Source: Apostichopus parvimensis
Lineage: Eukaryota > Echinodermata > Holothuroidea > Aspidochirotida > Stichopodidae
Length of the DNA stretch: 40,526 bases
NCBI GenBank assembly: GCA_000934455.1
Contig: KN883687.1
Location: 53,932-94,457, forward strand
Reading direction: 5' to 3'
The position numbers and the translations under genes are program-made. Below the pieces are notes generated by a model. That model ran no database searches. It had not been told where the DNA came from and worked only from the letters and a program-made list of their open reading frames with translations. Positions 1-40,526 of the stretch are shown in pieces (within the stretch, counting starts at the first letter, position 1; every line of letters starts with the position of its first letter).

Positions 1-1210
1 AGGAAGGTCAGTGAACTGTTAATGTTAAGAATTGTTCCAATTTAGCTTAAACTGTAAAGAGCAGGTTACATTATACTATTGTGTGGTTGATCATTAATCA
101 ATATATTTAACCATCACTGGTTTTGCACATGGTTTAGAAAATGTCAAAATCTTGCTCAAGTATTTCTTAAAATGTCTGGTAGACTCAGTTCTGTGGAAAT
201 TAAAATGAAAAGGGTTTCATACCCTGAGAAAAAAGTAAATCTTGAACCAGTTTCCTAAAAATACCTAGTCCTAAAGTTTGAAAAAAAAACCCATGTAATT
301 CTTTCCTCTCCGTTGACTTGCACTTACAGACTCCCAGGTACTTTTAAGCTATGGTTAATCTTTTGCAGCATAAAGTTGGAGGAGACAGTTCATCGTCTCT
401 ACTGAATAATAAAAGATTTGAAGAATTTTTTTTTTATGTGGTAGAGATTCCTGTTACAGATCCCATAATTACTGACAGAGTGCGTTGTTTTTCTATAGAT
501 GAGCTTGTTATATACAGTAGTAGTCCAGTTCACATTGGATGGGAAGGAGATCTTACAGGCTAATCCTGTATTATGTGTATCTCTGTCTTGACTTGTTAAC
601 CTAGCTGATTGACCTTTGACATGATGTTGATAATATCCAGTCATGATATATATATTATATTATGCATACGCTCATGCTTATTCAGATGGCGTCCGCTCCC
701 TATCAAGTAGGTAACTATTCCTGCCTTACAAGCATACATAAGAACAGCACAAGGCATTCAATAGCTTCTTGGGTAATGTTACAACAGATGACCATAAAAG
801 CTGCGTTTCGTGTTGGGTTGTAATTTGTCATGAGTTAGACCAATTCTTGTATTTTTCACACATAGTTGGATAACGCTGAGTACTCAGACAGTGTCATCTA
901 TGTGGTTGGAAGTTGCAACCGAGTGAATACTCCTAATTAGCCAGTAAGAATTGAGCTATTCCAATAGAAAAAAAAATCTGTCCCACAATTGGATGTACTG
1001 CAATGTGTTGTTTGTTGTTTCATTTGCATGCCTTTTTTGAAATTAATGACTTGTTGTATTTGTTCCTGATGCAATTTTAGAAGGCTAAAAGACAGAAACA
1101 GATTGCTTTAGTTTTATCAGGCACCTTATCTTTGCTTTTCCTGGTTGAGTGTTTTTAATATTTACTTTGCATGACAATCATATCACAATATTTTTTTCAT
1201 CTTCTCACAG
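1..1210. other. intron upstream of first visible exon
   Basis: AT-rich sequence with no MORN-like coding. A 70-codon open stretch at 351-563 shows no MORN spacing or family resemblance. The pyrimidine tract and acceptor for the next exon are at about 1184-1210. Confidence 0.6.
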
Positions 1211-32914
<31,704 letters not shown>

Positions 32915-32994
32915 AGGCCGGCTAAGAACCGTTTACGATGGTACAAACCATTCAAGTTTGCTATCCACACACGACAGTAGGAAACAAACTTGCA

Positions 32995-33740
32995 GGCACG
33001 TTGTAGGGGAGTGTGCTAGATTGTGTTAAACTCTCAAACCTGCATGTTGTAGGGGAGTGTGCTAGACTGTATCAAGACTCTCAAACCTGAATGTTGTAGG
33101 GGAGTGTGCTAGACTGTATAAGACTCTCAAACCTGCATGTTGTAGGGGAGTGTGCTAGACTGTATCAAGACTCTCAAACCTGCATGTTGTAGGGGAGTGT
33201 ACTAGACTGTATCAAGGCTCTCAAACCTGCATGTTGTAGGGGAGTGTGCTAGACTGTATTAAGACTCAAACCTGCATGTTGTAGGGGAGTGTGCTAGATT
33301 GTATCAAGACTCTCAAACCTGCATGTTGTAGGGGAGTGTGCTAGACTGTCAAGACTCTCAAACCTGCATGTTGTAAGGGAGTGAGCTAGACTGTATCAAG
33401 ACTCCAAAACCTGCATGTTGTAGGGGAGTGTGCTAGACTGTCAAGACTCTCAGACCTGCATGTTGTAGGGAGTGTACTGCACTTCCAAAGCTCTCAAACC
33501 TGCATGTTGTAGGGGAGTGAGCTAGACTGTATCAAGACTCCAAAACCTGCATGTTGTAGGGGAGTGTGCTAGACTGTCAAGACTCTCAGACCTGCATGTT
33601 GTAGGGAGTGTACTGCACTTCCAAAGCTCTCAAACCTGCATGTTGTAGGGGAGTGTGCTAGACTGTATCAAGACTCTCAAACCTGCATGTTGTAGGGGAG
33701 TGTGCTAGACTGTATCAAGACTCTCAAACCTGCATGTTAG
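32995..33740 (+). repeat. 3' UTR minisatellite, 47-bp unit, about 16 copies
   Basis: Unit: aaacctgcatgttgtagggg followed by agtgtgctagactgtatcaa and gactctc. It begins about 85 bp after the MORN1 stop. Some units are shortened (actgtcaagactctcag) or diverged (tgtactgcacttccaaagct). A three-unit block containing both variants occurs twice about 136 bp apart (marker gagctag at 33383 and 33519), a higher-order repeat. It would be transcribed if the 3' UTR extends past it. Confidence 0.93.
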
Positions 33741-34200
33741 ATCAAGACCAGAAAATGAGGTTAAAATATTTCTCTGCCACTTGAGACTTGAGAGGTAGAG
33801 GAAATCACAGCATTTAAATGAGAGAAATTTTCTTTGGTTTATCTTGGTTGGCACATCTATGGCCTATGATGCACTTTGTTCTATGAAACACTTTCAGAGG
33901 ATGTCAAAGTCTGTATAGCTGCTGTTTTTGTTTTTTATCTGTTAATGATAAATAGAAAGCTAAGTGTAAAATTGGAGAAAAACTGGAAAAGAGCAAAAAA
34001 ATAATATAATTTTCTGAAGCAGGATTCAAAGCAGTGAGCTCAGGTTTACAAACCGTACTCTCTGCCAACTAACTTTTCCAGCCCTTTGTTGGTAGCGATC
34101 CCTATATACTGTAGCCATACGGTTGCTTTTCTTTTTATTTAGATAGATTATATATAAGACATTGAAGGTACCATATTGACTTAATGTTTGATAATAGTCA

Positions 34201-34206
34201 AATAAA
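34201..34206 (+). terminator. possible MORN1 poly(A) signal
   Basis: First AATAAA downstream of the MORN1 stop, about 1.3 kb after it and beyond the minisatellite. Two more AATAAA lie close together at 36643 and 36658. The choice is a guess without transcript data. Confidence 0.3.
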
Positions 34207-34600
34207 AATATGAGAATATTAGTAAAATATTGTCTTTTAAAGCAATTATCCATTAAAGGTTTTATACCAGCGTTAAAATGCTTCTCAAGTTTATGCACCA
34301 TTTGCTTAGATACGTGTTTAAATAGACCGTTGACCTGCAGATTATTTAGGTTACCTCGAAGGGCAATTTAGGTATGATGCATATCGAAAAGGTGTGAAAT
34401 AGTATCGAAGGTGATAAATCTTGTCTTGGACAAACTTCTGGAATAATGATATCAGTAGCTGTTGTTTGTTTTGTTGTTTTTTTGTGTGTGTAGAATTTGC
34501 TGAAATCCGATAACATTCCAGACCAGTGTAAGGAGAGGAAAGGCACCTGAAAAATCTTGTTTTACTCAAGCACACTAACATCATGGTTACTCAGGAGAAA

Positions 34601-34755
34601 CGAAATTATAAATTTACGTCAGAGGTTTGAAAATGAAAACCTAAAGCATTACTTTGCATTGAATTAAATTTGTGGGACAATTAGAAATTTACGTCAAAGG
34701 TTTGAAAATGAAAACTAAAGCATTACGTTACATTGAATTAAATTTGTGGGAAACT
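34601..34755. repeat. 76-bp tandem duplication
   Basis: aatttacgtca(g/a)aggtttg...gaattaaatttgtggga occurs twice in a row, about 76 bp apart, with a few differences. Confidence 0.85.
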
Positions 34756-37065
34756 ACAGGAATGATTAAAACTTTGTAAATCAAGGGCAGGTATAACTGA
34801 CTGTAACTGTAGCGTTGGTTGAGTTTTAATTTTTAGTGGAGGGTGTGGGTGGGGGGGGGGTGGGTTATTGGGATAATACCGTAATATGTAAACATAACAT
34901 TGTTTTGGTTTAAAATCACCTAATGTGTTTAATCCAAAATGCAAAGCACAGCTGTACATGGACTTCCATGATTTTCATCCTGGTTTTGAAACCAAGCAAC
35001 GAACAAAAACCTAACAAAACCATTTTTTAACTTATTTAAAATAAGAGCACTCCTGATGAGATTAGCTTAGTACCGAAAAATATGGCTCTGAACGATAATA
35101 CTCTGATTTGATACTGATATTGAAAGTGATGCACATATCACCAAACAATATGTATTTCCTGTTGGTTAAATTCATTTAGAAAAATTTAATGTTAGAACAA
35201 AATGATGTTGGGAGTGGTAGGATATGGTTCCCCTTTTGGTTTGGCATAATAGGTACATTATATGTTGTGGAATGTGAATGGGCACATTGTATGAAAAACT
35301 GGGTGACCACTGTAGCACCCACCTTTATCAACCCAGCCTGAAGGTGGGGTCTGGCCATTAATTTGAGGGATTATGGAATAAAGGTTCCTCATGTTCACAA
35401 TGGATTTAAGTCAGAAGTGAAGGCTTCAAAAAAGAGTGAGTTAATTGTCCTCTGTTTGCTCCAACCTGGGTATCAGTACCCAATTAAGTTTCCGGCGATT
35501 TGACTTTAGACTTGGCGGACATCTCACCTTGCTCATGAATGTAGGCTGCCAGGGGCGTAACCAGTATGTAGCACTGTAGGCCCGGACCTACACTTTTTTT
35601 GGCCAAGTTATCTTTTTTTTAAAACACCCATAATTCTATATTGATATTTTAACTCGTTTGTTTTTTGGGGTTTAAAAGTGATATTGAATGAGGTGTCTCA
35701 AGTTAGCAAAAGGCCAGGGAACCAGAATGAACACTCGGGAAGGGCCGTTTCCGGCCATCTGGGGGGTTTGTAAAAATTTTCTTGTACGCTCCGCGCCAAC
35801 CGATGGTGGCGTTCCGCTCAGATAGTCGTGCCTACAACTTTGAAAATCCTGGCTGTATATATTGTACAGTAGCAAGTCTTCACGGATAGATCACAGTCAA
35901 AAGTCTGTTCTCCTAGCTTATTGTATTCGTATCTCAAAATTGTTTTGAAAGCCAGTTGGCTGAATTTTTCACCTTGATGTAAATGCATAGACTATAATAA
36001 ATTAAATTTATACGAAAGCGCCAAACTGCTTTCTCGTGATTGCCTTTCATGTACTTTTTCTTTGTTAATAACGTCAAATTTGTTTGTTTTTCTCATTAAT
36101 GTCTTCTCGACTTATCCTTTTGGTCCTGTTTTGAATGCTGAGTTCGTTCCCGATTGAGCTTCTTCAACATTCCGACCCCAACCCCCATCTTCTATTACCT
36201 CCCCCTCCCCACCTCCATAGCTAGGTTACTCTTGGGTATGCACACACTTTAGACACAACTTAAGATTCTACTTTATTGGATATGCCAAATTATCTCTTGA
36301 AATTGTCCAGGTGGCAAAATATCCAACCAAGTGAATTATTCTTAAGGTTGGCAACTCAAAAATGTTTATGAAAGCTATTTAAATGTTTAGTTCCAAAGGT
36401 TAAAGAAGTTGTATACAACACAAGGACGGTTCTACGACATGTTTGCATACATCTGCCAAATGGTAAACGGTGGTGTAAGGCAGAACAGAAAATGTACACT
36501 TTCTCGGGTAACTCTTGTTAAAATCATAGACAGGTCATGAAAATAGCAACAAACAAAGAGTTTGCAGAATTATTGATGGACGGAATTGGTGTAAATATGA
36601 ATATTTCTTTCCTTCTATACGTACTCCACCCTCTTATATGTAAATAAAGAGTTTGTAAATAAAGAGTTCGTTTATGGCCACTTGTAATTCGGGGAGCAGG
36701 TCAGGAATTTCAAAAGGTTTTGCAAACGGCGTTCAATATACTTGAAGCTTTTTGTAAATAATCCCACGTTACTACCAACAGCACTTTATTGGTTGTTTGC
36801 CGTGTGAGGAAAGTGTTAAAAACTAACCATGAGTAAAACGCAAAGAATGGAATTCCTAAGCCCCCATTAGTGGTATGATAATGTCCGAAAAGTATAGTAG
36901 ACTAATTTGAAGTTCTAGTGGAGTGGTTCCTGTAGGTTACAACTACTTATGTTCCGAATATTTAGCTTATAGATGCTTAGCAATTGTGGACTGTATAGCC
37001 TACCTTGAAACTTGACTTAACCCAGCAGGTTTTTTTTTTCAATTTTATATTTGAAATAAAGACTG
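34756..37065. other. downstream sequence, one diverged MITE relative
   Basis: No coding supported. From about 35550 (ccaggggcgtaaccag) to about 35855 (ttgaaaatcctggct) it shares internal strings with the element at 37074 (ttttcttgtacgct.cgcgccaa, atggtggcg), so it is an older, end-damaged relative. AATAAA twice at 36643 and 36658. Confidence 0.55.
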
Positions 37066-37073
37066 CACTGAGT

Positions 37074-37395
37074 CAGGCGCGTAGCCAAGGGGGGGGGGGC
37101 GAAGGGGGCAGCCGCCCCCCCTCCTTGAGCATATTTAAAAAAAAATTTTTTAATGTTTTTATGATATCGCTAGTAATTTCAAAAGAGAAAATGCTAAGAT
37201 GCAACTAACAAGGCCTGGGAAGTGCCATTTCCAGCGATCTGGGAGGCATTTTCAGCCAAAATTTTCTTGTACGCTTCGCGCCAAACATGGTGGCGCTACG
37301 CTTAGATAGTATGCAATGCCGTATCTACGGCTCTGAAAATTTTTCTACATTTTCGCCCCCCCCCCCCCCTTGGCAAATTCCTGGCTACGCGCCTG
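37074..37395. mobile_element. hAT-like non-autonomous element (MITE), 322 bp
   Basis: Terminal inverted repeats CAGGCGCGTAGCCAAGG at the left and CCTGGCTACGCGCCTG at the right. It is flanked on both sides by the 8-bp direct repeat cactgagt (37066-37073 and 37396-37403). An 8-bp target duplication and CAGG ends fit the hAT superfamily. The interior carries long G and C runs near the ends and no transposase. The clean duplication suggests a fairly recent insertion. Confidence 0.88.
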
Positions 37396-37499
37396 CACTG
37401 AGTTGGACCAGAACGTGAATGAAAGGAACACTTAAATAGCAAAGAGTCTCCGAGTTCATATAGGACCCCTATCCCACTTAGATTGCTAACCACGATAAC

Positions 37500-37555
37500 C
37501 CCCCCCCCCCCACCAACCCACACACACACCCGTTCGTGCCTTCCTGGCTACGCCT
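37500..37555. mobile_element. end fragment of a related MITE
   Basis: A C-run, an ACACAC tract, then ccttcctggctacgcctatg, which matches the right terminus of the 37074 element (cctggctacgcgcctg) with changes. The left end is not identifiable. Confidence 0.5.
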
Positions 37556-37933
37556 ATGTCCTTAAATATCTTCTTAAAACACAATACAAAAGATTGAAGT
37601 ATTTATGAGCGCAATCGTGCGTGTAGACCTGACCTTATGTATAGCTTATATATACATCAGAATGCATAAGGGTCTATGTTGTTTGTTTTCTTCTTTGGAA
37701 GACCCTAGATTCCGCCCCCTCCCCTTCCTTCCCCTACATTCGAGTCGATATCAAGGGCCACACCCACTTCTTTTAATAATTCTGAATCCTCCCATTTCCT
37801 AATATGATTAATATTACAATATAACGTTATAACTGGAGCTACATATTGACATTGCTGTTTTTATTCAAACTTTTCAAGTACCTGTAGTACAGAGTTAACG
37901 AACTGTATAACAGATAAAAGTGCGCCACCAACC

Positions 37934-37940
37934 TTATATA
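37934..37940 (+). promoter_or_regulatory. possible TATA element
   Basis: ttatata about 130 bases before the ATG of the candidate exon at 38066. Plausible spacing for a short 5' UTR; AT-rich sequence makes chance likely. Confidence 0.2.
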
Positions 37941-38065
37941 CACAAGAAGTACACAAAGGCAACGGATGATATTCAACCGTTATTCGTAAACAGCAATTCA
38001 AATAAGGAACATCTGTTTGGAAAGAATCGGATTAATAGAAAACGGTTACCAGAATAAATAGAAAA

Positions 38066-38102
38066 ATGTCGACTTCAGTAAGCCCAACTCCTAGTTCCAG
38101 CA
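38066..38102 (+). CDS. candidate first coding exon of the next gene
   Basis: ATG in an A-rich context (agaaaaATGT) opens MSTSVSPTPSSS, then a strong gtaagt donor at 38103 in phase 1. The Ser/Thr/Pro start is typical of disordered N termini and says nothing of function. I could not find a convincing following exon before 40526; the intron may extend beyond the window. It may also be chance. Confidence 0.35.
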
Positions 38103-40330
38103 GTAAGTTGACTTTTGTTCTCTTTGTATTATGCGTTTGACTAATGAGCAGACAATGAGCAGACAATTTAGTCTAAATTAGAAAAAAAAAAATTAAGAAA
38201 TCTAAAGGTTTACTGTCGGATCTGCCAACTCCCATATTCTAGCTGTGGTTTACCTTATCTTTAATTTTATAACTGTTCAGTCTATTCAGTGATGTTGAAT
38301 TATGTGCGTTTAGGTATTATTATAATATTATTCACCGGTATTTATTATTATTTGGTACTTATCAGCAAGCAAGCCTGACCAGACGACGGGATGGGGAAGG
38401 GAGGGGGCATGATGATACACCCATGGCATCAATTAAGGGGCACGAGAAAGTATGGGATAAAAAACTTTATTCTAAGTTTCATGAAATTTTTAAGGCAAAT
38501 TGAAGAATTCAAAAAGGCCCCGATGACGTATTTCCCCGACCAGGCTTCAGCGCCCTGCTACCCAGCTATTAGCCTGAATGATTTCACGGTAAAAGAATTA
38601 ATGTGAAGTATACAACAAAGTAATTCGAAAATTCGGTTACTTCGAAAAATAATTGATTTTTATTAGTGATAAAAATTCCCTGCCCTGAATTCCACAAACG
38701 TGTTATTATATATTTATTTTCTACGATTGAGGGGATTAGCTTATACGATTTTCTTTTCTGCGTATCGGTCAGAGAATAAACTATCGCAAAGCCCCTGTGT
38801 AAATAAAATCATTGATATAAAATTGTTAATATTTGTTGATATGTGTTGTTCAATGTAATATAGCAGTTCGTATTTCATTAATTATGCAATTAAAAAACTG
38901 TGATTTTCAAACGCAATAACAAGGCAATTAGCGTATTGAATTAGCTACAAAATTTTATGACAGTCACGAAGGCCTACTTTAGAAGTTTTGTAATTTCCAT
39001 AATTTGATGTGATTTTTCTCCGATATTAAGTCTTTTACTTCCTTTTGTTTAAATAATCCGCGAGAAAAACAGTGCTATCGGATTATATGTAGCTAGCGAA
39101 CTTTGATAAATGTTGTCAACATTTTACAGGTTTGTCTCAGACTGGGTGTAACTAGATTTCTTTTTGAAATGGGACCCAGTACTTTTCTAGGATCCAGTCC
39201 GAGTACTGCCCGAACTTCTTTGTTTCGAATGAAAAAACCCTGCCAAAAATATTGGCAGTCTGATGTTTCGTAAAACAGTGGCAGCTCATAACCGCCAGTG
39301 CTATCAGAAAAAAATCATTGTCGGTCATATCAAAAGTTATATACCCCTTTAATGATCAAATAACTCGCTCTAACATATTGTGATAACGGCGCTTATAAGA
39401 CTCACACTCTTTGTGCTGGTGGGTGGACTACAATTCACGATTTTAGAGTACAGGGGACATCATGAATGACATACGTCATTTAATATGTTGACTTATCTAC
39501 CTGTTAAACCATGGAGGTAAAAACAGACCATGGTTAAACTAACCTGCCGGCGTCTTAGCTTTGCTATAGTTTTCTCGGCAGAGATAATTTATAGTTAGGG
39601 CGAGGAACGATACCTCAGTGTAAAGCCTTAAACCTCCCTGCGGCGTGGCGCGCCTTGCACCCTGTCATGTGTTGCAAATCATTATGTGCATTTTGTCTAT
39701 TGGTTCTTTCAGATCACAATAGATTATTTTGCTAAAGTCATATGAGACGCCAAGATAAGACCGAAATAGAATCGATAAACGCTGAACTTAGCTTTGCCTA
39801 ATTGATGCACTCATGCACTGTTGATACACTAGGCATTTGGGGTTATCCCGATTCAATCGCCCACGTAAATGTCCCTACGCTTAGCGTTACCGCTGTTATT
39901 ATAAAGTCATAGCTGAGGTAATGTGAGTTGTAATTTAATGCATGTTTCTTATCTTTGCGATCAACATTATGATTCACATCCCATTTATACGCATGCTGTT
40001 TACAATATAGTTTTAAATAATCGTCTTGTTCACGAAAGAAAATAAAAACATGTCATTTCAATTCCATTCTCTTACTAAAATAAACCGAAGATATATGAAT
40101 CATACTCAAAAGGGTGTAACGGATTTAGAAAAGAAGTTTGCTTCTGCGAAGTAATGAGCAACACTGCCTCAATTAAATTGAGTATTAGGCTTATACCCCA
40201 GGTCACCTGAGCCCGCTCAATGTTTACTTGCGTTTTTATGAACAGGAAATAGGCTACTATACGTGTCACCTGGCTACGTGTTTTGTTAGGTTGAATTTGG
40301 AGAGAAATATTCTAATGGTGTTTACCAATT
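38103..40330. other. sequence downstream of candidate exon, nothing recognised
   Basis: AT-rich. A 71-codon frame at 38391-38606 and a 64-codon minus frame at 40075-40269 lack any family resemblance. No repeat array until 40357. Confidence 0.45.
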
Positions 40331-40356
40331 TGAACTTTTTTTTACAACTGAGAATC

Positions 40357-40526
40357 GTTAACTTATCAAGGAGCGTACCATCAACACACAACAGGCTAAC
40401 AATGCTTCAAAGTTAACGTATATACAGGAGCATACCATCTAGACACAAACAGGCTAACAATGCTTCAAAGTTAACTTATCAAGGAGCATACTATCTAGAC
40501 ACAACAGGTTAACAATGCTTCAAAGT
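40357..40526. repeat. 58-bp tandem repeat running off the window
   Basis: caatgcttcaaagttaac recurs about every 58 bp (about 40400, 40458, 40515), with caaggagcata.catctagacac between copies. The array is cut by the window end, so its size is unknown. Confidence 0.9.

Noticed and set aside
351-563. 70-codon frame as an upstream MORN1 exon
   Set aside because: No MORN spacing (Y.G.W, G.G), no strong flanking splice sites, and it does not match the phase-1 requirement convincingly.
38350-38560. Inverted-repeat element with ends aagcctgaccag / ccccgaccaggctt
   Set aside because: The ends pair only partly and no flanking duplication was found.

Overview
The window is animal genomic DNA: AT-rich, intron-rich, and dense in minisatellites, MITE-like foldback elements, a tRNA-derived SINE and a dead LINE. 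The gene structure (short exons, long introns, GT-AG splice sites in consistent phase) and the repeat types suggest a marine invertebrate, plausibly an echinoderm or other invertebrate deuterostome. The species is an inference that the sequence alone cannot settle.

Positions 1211-32914, plus strand: the 3' part of one gene, the orthologue of MORN1 (MORN repeat-containing protein 1). I could follow ten constitutive exons with matching splice phases from the middle of the MORN-repeat region to a TAG stop, about 463 codons in all. The upstream exons, with the start codon and the first MORN repeats, lie outside the window. The order is: MORN repeats (exons at 1211, 1995, 3969), a conserved post-MORN domain (9378), a disordered Ser/Pro/Glu-rich linker (11570, 15058, 18154), a proline-rich PPPPPGYRPF segment (25294), a charged segment (31410) and a conserved C-terminal block, DVTNPPFLG..LPPA (32757). 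A second exon at 19125 has the same phases as the one at 25294 and resembles it at its start; it may be a mutually exclusive alternative.

The introns carry most of the sequence. They hold a 205-bp duplicated foldback/GT-microsatellite unit (4.1-4.5 kb), small inverted-repeat elements (5.3 and 8.8 kb), a tRNA-derived SINE (7.2 kb), a 118-bp array of decayed copies of the 11570 exon head with their splice acceptors (11.1-11.7 kb), a 159-bp exon duplication (15.1-15.5 kb), a broken L2/CR1-like LINE on the minus strand containing a 51-bp in-frame repeat array (21.9-24.1 kb), and several minisatellites, the largest a 1.4-kb 25-bp-type array at 28.3-29.6 kb.

Positions 32915-40526: a 47-bp minisatellite lies in the presumed 3' UTR, followed by an apparently gene-poor stretch with a clean hAT-like MITE (37074-37395, 8-bp target duplication) and its diverged relatives. 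A possible first coding exon of the next gene is at 38066-38102. The window ends inside a 58-bp tandem array. Nothing prokaryotic, no CRISPR array and no functional RNA gene was found. The best candidates for something new are the MORN1 exon-remodelling signals: tandem exon fragments, an apparently frame-enforced exclusive exon pair, and a splice donor that separates conserved from diverged sequence in a duplicated exon.
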